DNA of 64,000 nucleotides from Halosimplex halophilum (GTDB lineage: Archaea > Halobacteriota > Halobacteria > Halobacteriales > Haloarculaceae), in NCBI RefSeq assembly GCF_004698125.1, contig NZ_ML214298.1:682001-746000 (forward strand). The letters are read 5' to 3'. The notes beneath the pieces were generated by a model. That model saw nothing but the letters and a program-made list of their open reading frames with translations. It did not search any database and was not told the DNA's origin. Below are positions 8,587-19,870 of the stretch, in pieces. The position numbers and the translations under genes were made by a program. Every line of letters starts with the position of its first letter. Within the stretch, counting starts at the first letter, position 1.

Positions 8587-9408
8587 TCAGTCCCGTCCGT
8601 CGTCGTCGGCTTCGAGCCGGTCGACCTTCTGGCCGGCGCGCCGGAAGACGCCCCGGAGCGTCTTCGCCTCGCGGCCGGTCGGGTGGGCGCGGCCGACGAA
8701 CCGCCGCCAGAGCCGCCGCGCCTTCCCCCGCTTCTCCGCGGGGTGGTCGATGGCGTCGAGGAACTCGCCGAACTGCTCGTGGAGCCCCTCGACGGCGCGC
8801 TCGTCGGCGCGCTGGTGGTTCGACTCGGGGTGCTGGGTCTCGTCGACGGTCAGCTCCCGGAGCTCGTAGCACACGACCGTGGCGGCCTGCCCGAGGTTGA
8901 GCACGGGGTACTCGCCGGAGGCGGGGATCGAACACACCTCGTCGAGGCGGGCGATCTCCTCGTTGGTGAGCCCCACGCGCTCGCGGCCGAAGACGACGCA
9001 GGTGTCGGCGTCGACGCCCCGGAGGCTGTCGGCCAGATCGGCGGGCGTCCTGAACGGGTAGCGGGTGTGGCTGCGCTCGTCCTCGTTGGTGACGGCCGTG
9101 CAGCCGACGGTGTGGAAGTTCTCGACCAGGTAGTCGAAGGAGACCTCGCGGGCGTTCGGGAGCACGTCCTCGCGGGCGTGGCCGGCGAAGCCCCACGCCT
9201 CGCTCTCGGGACCCACGTCGGGCGGGTCGACGAGGTAGAGGTCGGTGATACCGAAGTTCTTCATCGAGCGGGCGATGGTGCCGACGTTGCCCGAGGTCTC
9301 CGCGTCGACGACCGCGACCGAGACCGAGGGGCCGCCGTCGCGGTCCGTCCCGCTCCCGTCGGTCACGTCGCCGTCGGACCCGTCGTCGGTCGCCGCGTCG
9401 TCGGTCAT
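8587..9408 (-). CDS. trmJ: SpoU/TrmH-family RNA 2'-O-methyltransferase (TrmJ-like)
   Basis: A 273-residue SPOUT-class methyltransferase, probably modifying the 2'-OH of a tRNA anticodon-loop nucleotide with S-adenosylmethionine. After an acidic Asp/Gly/Thr N-terminus the SPOUT core begins S-V-A-V-V-D-A-E-T. It has the motif-1 Asn/Arg region [14 protein letters not shown] near residue 42, motif 2 [14 protein letters not shown] near 140, and motif 3 [15 protein letters not shown] near 165. These are the knot residues that bind cofactor. The start overlaps the upstream gene's stop in ATGA (9405-9408). The exact target nucleotide cannot be read from the sequence. Confidence 0.88.
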   Translation of the reverse strand: MTDDAATDDGSDGDVTDGSGTDRDGGPSVSVAVVDAETSGNVGTIARSMKNFGITDLYLVDPPDVGPESEAWGFAGHAREDVLPNAREVSFDYLVENFHTVGCTAVTNEDERSHTRYPFRTPADLADSLRGVDADTCVVFGRERVGLTNEEIARLDEVCSIPASGEYPVLNLGQAATVVCYELRELTVDETQHPESNHQRADERAVEGLHEQFGEFLDAIDHPAEKRGKARRLWRRFVGRAHPTGREAKTLRGVFRRAGQKVDRLEADDDGRD

Positions 9409-9935
9409 CCGTCGAACTCCAGGTCCGAGAGGTCCAGGTCGAGCGCGTCGAGCTCGTCGTCGTCCATCTCCTCGATCTCCTCCTCCAGGCCGGGCAGCTC
9501 CTCGTCGGGGTCGGGCGCCTCGGGCACGTCGTCGGGGTCCTCCTCGACGTGTTCGAGCTCGAACCCGTCGGGGGCGCGGCCGCCGTCGGCGAACCACTCG
9601 TGGAACCGCCCCTGGAGCTCGCGCTCGCCGGCGTAGCGCTTGCCGCCTTCCTCCTGAAACCAGTAGACGAAGTCGGCCTCGTGGTCGTCACAGAGGAGGA
9701 CCTCCCCCAGCGCCTCCCCGTAGATGGCCTGGGCGGGGTTGCACCGCTGGATGTCCTCGTCGCCGTGGATCAGGTAACAGCAGTCGCAGGGCTCGCCCAT
9801 CATCGCCGAGAGGCGGACGATCCGCTCGCGCGTGTCGGCGTCCATGTTGTCCAGCGGCCGGATCGTCCCGTCGTCGGCGAACACCGCCTCCTCGTCGAAC
9901 CGCCAGCCGCGGAGCCCGATCGAGACCTTTCCCAT
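9405..9935 (-). CDS. Conserved acidic protein with cysteine cluster, co-operonic with trmJ
   Basis: A 176-residue soluble protein starting [11 protein letters not shown]. It carries C-D-C-C near residue 52, another Cys near 67 and C-D-D-H near 84, which could bind a metal. The last 40 residues are almost all Asp, Glu, Leu and Pro. The overlap with trmJ (ATGA) suggests coupled translation and perhaps a role in the same RNA-modification step, but that is inference. I have no firm family name. The upstream ATG at 9962 only adds nine residues rich in Gly and Pro. Confidence 0.75.
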   Translation of the reverse strand: MGKVSIGLRGWRFDEEAVFADDGTIRPLDNMDADTRERIVRLSAMMGEPCDCCYLIHGDEDIQRCNPAQAIYGEALGEVLLCDDHEADFVYWFQEEGGKRYAGERELQGRFHEWFADGGRAPDGFELEHVEEDPDDVPEAPDPDEELPGLEEEIEEMDDDELDALDLDLSDLEFDG

Positions 9936-10024
9936 GTCCCCGGGTAGACGGCCGCCCGACAAAAAGCGCCCGAGTCGACGACGACACCTGTCGACGCCGG
10001 CGCGGGACCGCGACGATCCGACAA

Positions 10025-10032
10025 TTTATAAT
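10025..10032 (+). promoter_or_regulatory. TATA box of the zinc-ribbon membrane gene
   Basis: A strong AT octamer (TTTATAAT) centred 26-27 nt before the ATG at 10055. One of the best TATA elements in the window. Confidence 0.7.
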
Positions 10033-10054
10033 CACGTGGCACAGAGTGTCACGC

Positions 10055-10363
10055 ATGGTCAGTTTCGTGACCGTCATCATGTTCGCCACGCTGGCGGCGC
10101 TGGGTCTGGGACTGGTCGCGTTCCTGGGGTCGCTGCTGGTCGGGGGCGTCGGGTCGCTGTTGCCCCAGAAGGAGGCGACGATGCCCTCCCACTACGCCAG
10201 TCTGGTCAACACGACGCCGTCGAAGTACCCGGGGTACTGCCCCGAGTGCGGGACGAACAACGACCCGGACTACACCGTCTGCCGGAACTGCTCGTCGAAG
10301 CTCCCCGAGTCGCGCTACGAGCGCGAGGAGCGGACGACGAACGCTTACTTCGACGAGCAGTAG
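10055..10363 (+). CDS. Membrane-anchored zinc-ribbon protein, 102 aa
   Basis: A 102-residue protein: one N-terminal transmembrane helix (about residues 3-35, with two Gly-rich turns), then a cytoplasmic region with a zinc ribbon C-P-E-C near residue 63 and C-R-N-C near residue 77. The tail is charged and ends N-A-Y-F-D-E-Q. The frame is open upstream, but this ATG sits 26 nt after a strong TATA box. It is probably a single-gene leaderless transcript. Role unknown. Single-helix zinc-ribbon proteins of this sort are widespread in archaea. Confidence 0.8.
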   Translation: MVSFVTVIMFATLAALGLGLVAFLGSLLVGGVGSLLPQKEATMPSHYASLVNTTPSKYPGYCPECGTNNDPDYTVCRNCSSKLPESRYEREERTTNAYFDEQ

Positions 10364-10449
10364 CGGGCCGTCGCGTGCGGGGACCGATCGGAAGCCGCCG
10401 GACCGGCGGAGTCGGCGAGCCGACGGGTCTCGCCGCGGGCGCACCGCAC

Positions 10450-10458
10450 CGTTTTTGC
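10450..10458 (+). promoter_or_regulatory. TATA-like box of the DHPS-like gene
   Basis: A CGTTTTTGC element centred about 27 nt before the ATG at 10482. Confidence 0.45.
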
Positions 10459-10481
10459 ACCCATAGTCCTCAGCCCCGCGT

Positions 10482-11687
10482 ATGCAGAACGTCGACGCCG
10501 CGGGGCTGGGGATCGGTGACGACCATCCGCCGCGGGTCATGGGCGTGCTCAACGTCAGCGAGGAGTCGCCCTACGACCCGAGCGTCTTCGCCGACCCCGG
10601 CGAGGCCGCGGCGTACGTCGACGACGAGCTGATCGACGAGGGGGCCGACATCGTCGACGTGGGCCTCGAATCCGCGAACAAGAAGTTCGACGTGCTCTCG
10701 GCCCAGCAAGAGCTCGACCGGCTGGACACGGCCGTCGAGACGCTCGAATCCACGTCGGGCGACGCCGTCTGGAGCATCGAGACGCGCTACGCCGAGGTCG
10801 CGGAAGCGGCGCTGGACCGGGGGTTCGACATGGTCAACGACATCGCGGGGTTCGCCGACCCGGAGATGCCCGAGGTCTGCCGGGAATACGACGTGGCCGT
10901 CGCGAAGATGGCGAGCCCGCCCGACATCACGAAACCCGGGGCCGTGCGGGCGACGCCGTGGGCCGAACGGAAGTCCGAGTCGTGGGCCGCGGAGGCCGAC
11001 TACGTCGACCAGGTGTACGAGGCGCTGAAGCAGAACGGGCTGACGGACAAGACCATCGTCGACCCCGCCTTCGGCCGGTGGTCCGACGAGCAGACGATCG
11101 AGGACGACCGCGAGACGTTCCGCCGGCTGCGGGAGTTCCGCGGGCTCGGCGCGCCGACGCTCATCTCGATCAACCGGAAGACGTTCCTGCGGACGCTGGC
11201 CGACCGCTCGACGGAGGGGGCGCTGCCGGTCAGCCTCGCGGCCACGTCGATGGCCGTCGAGCGCGGCGCCCACGTGATCCGCACCCACGACGTGAGCGAG
11301 ACGCGCGACGCCGCAGTCGTCGGCGACGCCTTCGCGCGCGAACGGGGCCGTAGCGGTAGCCGGGGAGCCGACGGTGGCGGCGACATCACGGTCGAGGAAC
11401 TCGACGTGACCACGCCCGGGGAGGCCGCCCGGCACTTCGAACGGGCGGGTGTCGACGCCGACCCGGCGGCGGCGGTCAGCCGTCTCTACGCGGTCAGCGG
11501 CCTCGACGGGGCGGCCCGCGAGGCGCTGCGGTCGGGCGCCGCGGCGACGGACTGCCGGTTCGTCGCCGGCGACGGGGAGGGGTTTTTGTGGGGGTCGGCC
11601 GGTGCGCTCGCCGACCTGGCGGCCAGAACCGACGTGCCACGGGCGCTCGCCGGGATGCTCCCCGACGGCGGCCGGGGTGACAGGTGA
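10482..11687 (+). CDS. folP: Dihydropteroate synthase-like protein
   Basis: A 401-residue pterin-binding TIM-barrel protein. The first DHPS signature is R-V-M-G-V-L-N-V-S-E-E-S-P-Y near residue 18. The second (G-A-D-I-V-D-V-G-L-E-S-A-N) is near residue 55. D-M-V-N-D-I-A-G-F is near residue 120, and the C-terminal barrel signature H-V-I-R-T-H-D-V is near 265. Family enzymes join a hydroxymethyl-dihydropterin diphosphate to an aryl amine. In haloarchaea this could serve folate or a methanopterin-like step. About 110 extra C-terminal residues (from around residue 290) follow the barrel and have no recognised motif. mptE, which makes the pterin substrate, lies 126 bp downstream, supporting a pterin role. 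Confidence 0.88.
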   Translation: MQNVDAAGLGIGDDHPPRVMGVLNVSEESPYDPSVFADPGEAAAYVDDELIDEGADIVDVGLESANKKFDVLSAQQELDRLDTAVETLESTSGDAVWSIETRYAEVAEAALDRGFDMVNDIAGFADPEMPEVCREYDVAVAKMASPPDITKPGAVRATPWAERKSESWAAEADYVDQVYEALKQNGLTDKTIVDPAFGRWSDEQTIEDDRETFRRLREFRGLGAPTLISINRKTFLRTLADRSTEGALPVSLAATSMAVERGAHVIRTHDVSETRDAAVVGDAFARERGRSGSRGADGGGDITVEELDVTTPGEAARHFERAGVDADPAAAVSRLYAVSGLDGAAREALRSGAAATDCRFVAGDGEGFLWGSAGALADLAARTDVPRALAGMLPDGGRGDR

Positions 11688-11692
11688 GAAAA

Positions 11693-11700
11693 CTTATACC
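11693..11700 (+). promoter_or_regulatory. TATA-like box upstream of the mptE leader hairpin
   Basis: A CTTATACC element just after the DHPS stop. Predicted transcription would begin near 11720-11727, exactly where the inverted repeat 11727-11773 begins. It is separate from the second TATA-like box at 11782. Confidence 0.5.
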
Positions 11701-11726
11701 GGATGCGCCAAAACGGAATGGTGACG

Positions 11727-11773
11727 GCCGAAAGGGCACCTGGGTAGGGGTACCTTGTACGTGCCATTTCGGC
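11727..11773 (+). other. Inverted repeat (13-bp arms) between DHPS and mptE
   Basis: Arms at 11727-11739 and 11761-11773 pair at 12 of 13 positions around a 21-nt loop. The loop itself holds a small GGTA/TACC inverted repeat. A TATA-like box lies about 27 nt before the left arm and another lies 9 nt after the right arm. It could be a small RNA, an mptE leader structure or an operator between two promoters. Confidence 0.5.
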
Positions 11774-11781
11774 TAATCCGG

Positions 11782-11787
11782 TTTATT
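11782..11787 (+). promoter_or_regulatory. TATA-like box of mptE
   Basis: A TTTATT element centred about 29 nt before the mptE ATG, suited to a leaderless mptE transcript. Confidence 0.55.
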
Positions 11788-11813
11788 GGGGCGCAACGCT
11801 GGTAGTCACAGCT

Positions 11814-12617
11814 ATGGAGTTTCACGACTGGGAACCCGTCTACACCGCGATCCTGGCCGATATGGGGTTCGACCGCGGCGGCGACGAGCGGGCCCGCGAC
11901 CTGCTCGCCGACCTCGTGAGCGGCGGGGTCGGCGGGCGCGGGGGCGGCCCCGACGGATCCGCGGGCGCGTCAGACGCCGGCGGATCCGCGTCGGGCGCCG
12001 ACGGGGATCCGTCCCGGCGCGGCGACGACCGGGGCGGCCCGCTCGCGCCTTCGGACCTCGAGTTCACCGGCGAGGCGGTCGCGGTCGTCGGCGCGGGGCC
12101 GTCGCTCGGCGACGAACTGGACACCGTCCGGGCGGCCGACGCGGTCGTCGCGGCCTCCGACGCGGCCGCCGTCGTGCGGGAGGCCGGACTGGCCGTCGAC
12201 TGCATGGTCACCGACCTGGACGAGGCGGGCGACGTGGCCAGGGAGCTGACCGCCGAGGGGACGCCCGTGGCGGTCCACGCCCACGGCGACAACCGCCCGG
12301 CGCTGCGCGAGCGGGTCCCCCGCCTCGCGGTCGAGCGGGTGTTGCCGACGACCCAGGCCGCCCCCGCCGGCCCCGTCGTCAACACGGGCGGGTTCACCGA
12401 CGGCGACCGGGCGGCGTTCCTCGCGGACCACTGCGGCGCCGACGCCCTGGTCTTCGCCGGCTGGGACTTCGACGACCCCGACGTGGGCCCGCTGAAGGCG
12501 CGGAAACTCGACTGGGCCGAGCGGCTGCTCCGGTGGCTGGAACTGCGGCGCGGCGAGCGGTTCGCGGTGCTGGACGGTCGGCGGGAGGGCATCGACGAGT
12601 CCGTGCTGCCGGTGTGA
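11814..12617 (+). CDS. mptE: 6-hydroxymethyl-7,8-dihydropterin diphosphokinase (archaeal MptE)
   Basis: A 267-residue archaeal replacement for HPPK (DUF115 family). It transfers diphosphate from ATP to 6-hydroxymethyl-dihydropterin, giving the substrate for dihydropteroate synthase. The N-terminal region (M-E-F-H-D-W-E-P-V-Y) leads into a Gly/Asp-rich insertion at about residues 40-80. The core has V-V-G-A-G-P-S-L near residue 93, C-M-V-T-D-L-D near 130, H-A-H-G-D-N near 157, N-T-G-G-F-T-D-G-D-R near 187 and F-A-G-W-D-F-D near 212. The D-L-D and H-A-H-G-D-N segments probably bind metal and ATP. Position next to the DHPS-like gene fits the pathway. Confidence 0.92.
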   Translation: MEFHDWEPVYTAILADMGFDRGGDERARDLLADLVSGGVGGRGGGPDGSAGASDAGGSASGADGDPSRRGDDRGGPLAPSDLEFTGEAVAVVGAGPSLGDELDTVRAADAVVAASDAAAVVREAGLAVDCMVTDLDEAGDVARELTAEGTPVAVHAHGDNRPALRERVPRLAVERVLPTTQAAPAGPVVNTGGFTDGDRAAFLADHCGADALVFAGWDFDDPDVGPLKARKLDWAERLLRWLELRRGERFAVLDGRREGIDESVLPV

Positions 12618-12667
12618 ATCGCCCCGGGAGCGGTCGGTCGTCGAGACGGCCCGTCGGACTCCGGTTC

Positions 12668-13090
12668 CTACTCGGACCGGGGCCGTTCCACCGGACGACC
12701 GGTGTCCCCGTGACCGACGACCCGACGCGCGACGACCCAGGCCCCGAACCCGACGATGCCGAGGACGGCGGCGTCCGCGACCGCCTGCGGGAGCGCGTGC
12801 TCCACCGGCGTCCTGAACCCGACCCCGGTCGCCCGGGCCCGGACGTAGTACGCGGGAAACAGCAGCGCGAAGTCGACTGCGAGGACGGCTCCGGCCCCGA
12901 AGCGGAGCGCCAGCAGTGCGACGGAGACTGCGACCAGGAGGGCCTGCACGGCGACGCCGATGTACCACGGCCCGGGGTTCGGGAGGGTCGCTCCGAGGAG
13001 TGCGGAACACGCCGCGCCGAGGGCGACACCGGCGACCAGCCAGCGCCGTCCGTAGAGCGGGTCCGTCCCGAGGATCGCCCGCCGGTTCAT
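12668..13090 (-). CDS. Membrane protein, copy 1 of a duplicated pair
   Basis: A 140-residue protein with four hydrophobic segments (about residues 17-35, 38-62, 66-82, 98-120) and a basic C-terminus. From R-R-W-L onward it is about three-quarters identical by eye to the protein at 14375-14800. Shared blocks include G-A-A-C-S-A-L-L-G-A, L-P-N-P-G-P-W-Y and D-F-A-L-L-F-P-A-Y-Y-V-R-A. The start at 13090 matches the partner's N-terminus (M-x(5,8)-D-P-x-Y-x-R-R-W). Unknown family. The two copies lie in the same orientation on either side of the kinase gene. Confidence 0.8.
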   Translation of the reverse strand: MNRRAILGTDPLYGRRWLVAGVALGAACSALLGATLPNPGPWYIGVAVQALLVAVSVALLALRFGAGAVLAVDFALLFPAYYVRARATGVGFRTPVEHALPQAVADAAVLGIVGFGAWVVARRVVGHGDTGRPVERPRSE

Positions 13091-13238
13091 CTTCGCCGTC
13101 CCCTGCTCGTCGTCGTTCCGTAGTTCCTGGGTTCCGGTGCCCCGTGTGGTCCCTTCGACGCGCCCGGCGATCCGTGTCCCTCGTTCACACCCGTCGTGCG
13201 ACCGCAAACCTTCTGTCGGTCCCCGGGCGAGTGACGGT

Positions 13239-14330
13239 GTGACCGCCGACCCCGTCTCGCCGACCCGGGTGTCCGACGAGGCGGTCCGCGGGATGGTCGC
13301 CGCGATCCGGCCCGAGTGGGCGGTCGAGTCCATCGAGCGGAGCCCCCACGGGACGGACTTCGTGGCGACGCTCGACGTGCGGACGCCCGAGGGCCCCAGG
13401 AGCGTCGTCCTGAAGGCGACCACCGCCGACCTCGTCGACCCGCCGGTCGCCCGCTCGGAGCCGCGGCTGTTCGAGCTCGTCGGGCGGGAGACGACGATCC
13501 CGGTCCCGCGGGTCTACGGCTACTGCGACGCCCACGAGGCGTTCCCCGCGCCGTTCTACCTCGCCGAGCACGTCGAGGGCGCGAACCTGGAGGACGACCC
13601 CGGCCGTCTCGGCCCGGCGGCCCGCGAGCGGGTGGTCCGGGCGGCCGGCCGAAACCTCGCCGAACTGCACGAACTGGGTCCGCTCCCGGCGGTCGGGAGC
13701 GTCGGCGTCGCCGACGGCGAGCTGACGGTGCTCGACACCGACGACCACCCGCGGGCCGAGGACTTCCGGGAGCGCCTGCTCGAAGACTACGAGGGCACGC
13801 TCGACGCGCTCGCCGACGGCGGTTACTTCCCGGAACTGGCGGACGACCCCGAGCGGTTCGCCGACCTCGTCCCGGCTGTCCGCGAGCACCTGCGCGATGC
13901 GATCCCCGCGCTCCCCGAACCGGACCCGCCGACGTACAACCACTGGGACTACCGCTACGGCAACCTCCTGGTCGACCCCGGGACGGGGGAGACGAAGGCG
14001 GTGCTCGACTGGGCGAACCTCTCGGCAGCCGAACCCGCGTACAACCTCGCCAAGGTCGAGTTCCACCTGCTGAAGCCGGTCCGCGACGACCCCGAGCGGA
14101 CGGCCGAACTGCGCGAGGCGTTCCGGTCGGCCTACTCGGAGGACCGAGGGGACTGGTCGTTCGACGAGGCGACGCTGGAGCGGATGGCCGTCTACCGGCT
14201 GGTCGACCGGCTGGACGCGATGGCGTGTCTCCCGCTGTGGTACGAGGACGCCACGCCCGCCGAGCGCGACGAGCGGGCGGCCGAACACCGGGCGTTCCTC
14301 GCCGAGCGCGTGCCCGGTGTGGACTCCTGA
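13239..14330 (+). CDS. Aminoglycoside-phosphotransferase (APH)-family kinase
   Basis: A 363-residue small-molecule kinase of the APH/choline-kinase fold. The N-lobe has V-V-L-K-A-T near residue 50 (ATP-binding Lys). The catalytic loop N-H-W-D-Y-R-Y-G-N-L-L near residue 235 (general base Asp, Mg-binding Asn) and A-V-L-D-W-A-N near residue 258 (the D-F-G equivalent) are intact. The most likely start is the GTG at 13239 (V-T-A-D-P). An upstream in-frame start would add a Pro/Arg/Ser-rich stretch unlike the family. The substrate is unknown. The family includes sugar, choline and homoserine kinases as well as drug-resistance enzymes, so resistance should not be assumed. The gene lies between two duplicated membrane-protein genes on the opposite strand. 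Confidence 0.88.
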   Translation: MTADPVSPTRVSDEAVRGMVAAIRPEWAVESIERSPHGTDFVATLDVRTPEGPRSVVLKATTADLVDPPVARSEPRLFELVGRETTIPVPRVYGYCDAHEAFPAPFYLAEHVEGANLEDDPGRLGPAARERVVRAAGRNLAELHELGPLPAVGSVGVADGELTVLDTDDHPRAEDFRERLLEDYEGTLDALADGGYFPELADDPERFADLVPAVREHLRDAIPALPEPDPPTYNHWDYRYGNLLVDPGTGETKAVLDWANLSAAEPAYNLAKVEFHLLKPVRDDPERTAELREAFRSAYSEDRGDWSFDEATLERMAVYRLVDRLDAMACLPLWYEDATPAERDERAAEHRAFLAERVPGVDS

Positions 14331-14374
14331 GCGGTCGGCAGCGGAGCGGCGACGCGTCCCAGTGGCCCAACTTC

Positions 14375-14800
14375 CTACTCCGAGCGAAGCCGTCCGGTCA
14401 GTCGGGCCAGCGCCGCGGGACCGACGACTCGACGCGCGACGAGCCAGAGGGCGACCCCGACGAGACCGAGTAGCGCGGCGTCCACGGCCGCCTGCGGGAG
14501 CGCGTGCTCCATCGGCGTCCTGAACCCGATGCCGACCGACTGCGCGCGGACGTAGTACGCCGGGAACAGCAGCGCGAAGTCGACGAGGAGGACGACCCCG
14601 ACGCCGAAGCCCAGCGCCAGCAGTGCCACCGAGACCGCGACCAGGCCGACCTGCGCGGCACCGCCGACGTACCACGGCCCGGGGTTCGGGAGGGCCGCTC
14701 CGAGGAGGGCGGAACACGCGGCGCCGAGCGCCACGGCGACGGCTAGCCAGCGTCGCTGGTAGCGCGGATCTCGTCCGACGAGCATTCGGGCCGCGTCCAT
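14375..14800 (-). CDS. Membrane protein, copy 2 of a duplicated pair
   Basis: A 141-residue paralogue of the protein at 12668-13090, with the same four hydrophobic segments and ending in R-S-E like its partner. ATG at 14800 (M-D-A-A-R-M) gives a length equal to the partner. A second ATG at 14785 is possible. Unknown function. Likeness is highest in the central 100 residues and falls off at both ends. Confidence 0.8.
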   Translation of the reverse strand: MDAARMLVGRDPRYQRRWLAVAVALGAACSALLGAALPNPGPWYVGGAAQVGLVAVSVALLALGFGVGVVLLVDFALLFPAYYVRAQSVGIGFRTPMEHALPQAAVDAALLGLVGVALWLVARRVVGPAALARLTGRLRSE

Positions 14801-14926
14801 GGTCTCGCCCGTCCGTTCGCTCGGCCGGCCCCTAACGTTTGGGCACCTCCTCTCGGCCGTCGAGGTGCCCCGTCGCCGGGCTCCGCTGCCGACGGAGCTA
14901 AATCCCGGCGGCCCCGCACCTCGCCC

Positions 14927-16312
<1,386 letters not shown>

Positions 16313-16324
16313 GCGCGGCGGGTC

Positions 16325-16960
16325 TCAGCGGCCACCGTCGCTCCGGGTCGCGGCGTCGTACAGCGCGAGCGCACCCAGCGGGAAGGCGAGCAGGCCGAAC
16401 CCCGCGGTGGCGGCGCGTCCGAGTCGCGAGTCGCGGGGCGCGAGCCAGCCGCCGAGACCGAGCAGGACGGTCCCGACGGTGACCGCGCTCCACAGCGGCG
16501 CGTAGGTCTGACAGTAGACGTAACAGACCGCCGTAACGGCGGGCTCCCACGGCGTGGGTGTCGGCTGCGGGAAGACGAGCGCGCAGTAGGCGTGGAAGCC
16601 GAGCGCCACGAGCGCCGGGACGGCCACGAGGACCGCTCGCCGGGCCCGCTCGCTCGTCAGCGACGCCCGTTCCGCCGCCCGGAGGATCGCGAGCGGGAAC
16701 GTGAACTCCCACAGCCAGAGGCCGAGCGTGTAGCTGGCGGGATAGTGGCCGAGCGTCGGCTGGTCGGGCAGCGGCGCCGCCGGGAGCGACGCCCACGGGT
16801 AGTACGGCATCGGCACCGGATCGGTGAGGAAGGCCAGCCCGACGAGGAGGTTCGCCAGGACGAAGCCGACGGTTCCGACCCCGGCCGCGCGGCGGACCGA
16901 CGGTGGGAACGCTTCGCCCGCCCCGGTGCGGCCAGTTCGGAGTGGAACGGTCCCGGACAC
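16325..16960 (-). CDS. Polytopic membrane protein of unknown function
   Basis: A 211-residue protein with about five membrane segments (near residues 28-47, 75-92, 108-128, 145-165, 180-200). A loop rich in Pro, Tyr and Trp follows the first helix (P-M-P-Y-Y-P-W-A). The start codon is GTG at 16960. It converges on the GlcD-like gene with only 12 bp between stops. No recognised family. Confidence 0.7.
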   Translation of the reverse strand: MSGTVPLRTGRTGAGEAFPPSVRRAAGVGTVGFVLANLLVGLAFLTDPVPMPYYPWASLPAAPLPDQPTLGHYPASYTLGLWLWEFTFPLAILRAAERASLTSERARRAVLVAVPALVALGFHAYCALVFPQPTPTPWEPAVTAVCYVYCQTYAPLWSAVTVGTVLLGLGGWLAPRDSRLGRAATAGFGLLAFPLGALALYDAATRSDGGR

Positions 16961-17151
16961 GCCTGTTTCTTCGCCCCCCTGATTTTCCGCGATTTCGGTT
17001 ACGCGACGCGACGCCGAGATCGCGACTCTGCGACACCGAGACGACGTATTCGTCGTGCGCGGCGGCGGACCCGCGCCCGCCGGCTTCCCGATCCGAATCG
17101 CTGGGCGGCCGCGAGTTCGGATCGCGAACTGTCCCGTTCAAAAAAGACCCG

Positions 17152-18168
17152 TCACGCGGGAGCAAGCGCCCGCATCGTCGCGGAGATCTCGTCGGGCTCC
17201 GCGCCCCGCGGGAACGACACCGAGACGGCGTCGACGCCCTCGATCGACTCCCACGCCGCGTAGCGCTCGCGACACTCCTCTGGAGTCCCGGCGATCCCGA
17301 GGTCGTCGAGCAGTTCGTCGGAGACGGCGGCCAGCGCGGCCTCCCGGTTCCCGTTGGCCCACTCGCTGGCGATCTCGACGGCCTCCTCGTCGTAGCCCTG
17401 CCGTTCGAGCGCCTCGCGGTAGAACGTGCCCATGGCGCCAACGTAGAACGCCAGGTGGTTCCGGGCGAGCCGCCGCGCCCGCTCGCGGTCGTCCAGCGCG
17501 ATGCAGGGGAGCGAGAGGGTCACGCGCAACTCCTCGGGGTCGCGGTCGCCGAGTTCGGCCCCCCGTTTCAGGTCCGCAAGCCGGTCGCGCAATCCCCCTC
17601 TCGTCAGCATCAGCGCGTGCCAGCCGTCGGCGAACCGGCCGGCGAGTTCGACGGACTTCGGCCCCATCCCGGCGGCGTCGATCCCCGGGACCGTCTCCGG
17701 CGGATCACAGCGTAAACGCAGCCCCGAGAGCGTGAATATCTCGCCGTCGTACTCGACGGGGTCGCCCGAGAGCACGAGCCGTACGACCTCGATGGTCTCG
17801 CGGGTCCGCCGCAGCGGGCGGTCGTAGTCGACGCCGTGCCACCCCTCGACGACGGCTGGGCCGCTGGGGCCGAGGCCGACGCGCAAGCGCCCCTCCGAGA
17901 CCTCCTGCAGCGTCGCGGCGGTCTGGCCGATCAGCGCCGGCGAACGGGAGTACACGTTCGCGATAGAAGTGCCGATCCCGATCGTCTCGGTACGCTCGGC
18001 GATGGTCGTCAGCGTCGTCACGGCGTCGCGGCCCCAGGTCTCGGGGAGCCAGGCGCGCTCGTAGCCCAACTGCTCGGCCTCGCGGGCGAACTCGACGAGC
18101 TGATCGACCGACGGCTGTGCGGCGACCGGGAGGAAGGCGTCGCGGGTCGGCGCGGCTCCGTCGGTCAC
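17152..18168 (-). CDS. F420-dependent LLM-class oxidoreductase
   Basis: A 338-residue (beta/alpha)8 enzyme of the luciferase-like monooxygenase family. The N-terminus has the typical E-F-A-R-E-A-E-Q-L-G-Y-E-R-A-W-L-P-E motif near residue 27. G-I-G-T-S-I-A-N-V-Y-S-R-S-P near residue 65 and L-R-V-G-L-G-P-S-G near residue 97 also fit. The tail G-I-A-G-T-P-E-E-C-R-E-R near residue 297 is the usual signature of the F420-using branch (methylene-H4MPT reductase-like). It probably uses reduced or oxidised coenzyme F420 on an unknown substrate. The start is GTG at 18168. Confidence 0.9.
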   Translation of the reverse strand: MTDGAAPTRDAFLPVAAQPSVDQLVEFAREAEQLGYERAWLPETWGRDAVTTLTTIAERTETIGIGTSIANVYSRSPALIGQTAATLQEVSEGRLRVGLGPSGPAVVEGWHGVDYDRPLRRTRETIEVVRLVLSGDPVEYDGEIFTLSGLRLRCDPPETVPGIDAAGMGPKSVELAGRFADGWHALMLTRGGLRDRLADLKRGAELGDRDPEELRVTLSLPCIALDDRERARRLARNHLAFYVGAMGTFYREALERQGYDEEAVEIASEWANGNREAALAAVSDELLDDLGIAGTPEECRERYAAWESIEGVDAVSVSFPRGAEPDEISATMRALAPA

Positions 18169-18283
18169 CGTCGACCCTCCGTGGCAGATCGTGGCATACG
18201 CCTACTCGGACGCGAAGGCCCAAATAGACCCGTAGCACTCGCGACAACCGGCGCGGCGTTTGAAGCTGTCGGGAGAGCGGACT

Positions 18284-19732
<1,449 letters not shown>

Positions 19733-19752
19733 TTACTAGGTTATACTACCGA

Positions 19753-19761
19753 GTGATAAAC
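19753..19761 (-). promoter_or_regulatory. TATA box of thiC
   Basis: Reads GTTTATCAC on the minus strand, centred 28 nt before the thiC ATG. Confidence 0.6.
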
Positions 19762-19870
19762 GTTGCTGGTCCGACCGATCGCCGACGTGACGGCGGTCGC
19801 TACGGGACGGATCAGTCGCGAGAAGGCGGGGTCGGACGACGCGGTGCGGGTCGGTGCCGATACCGGGGCG

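Noticed and set aside
13239-14330. Antibiotic-resistance gene call for the APH-family kinase
   Set aside because: The fold is shared by many metabolic kinases, and nothing in the sequence shows an aminoglycoside site.
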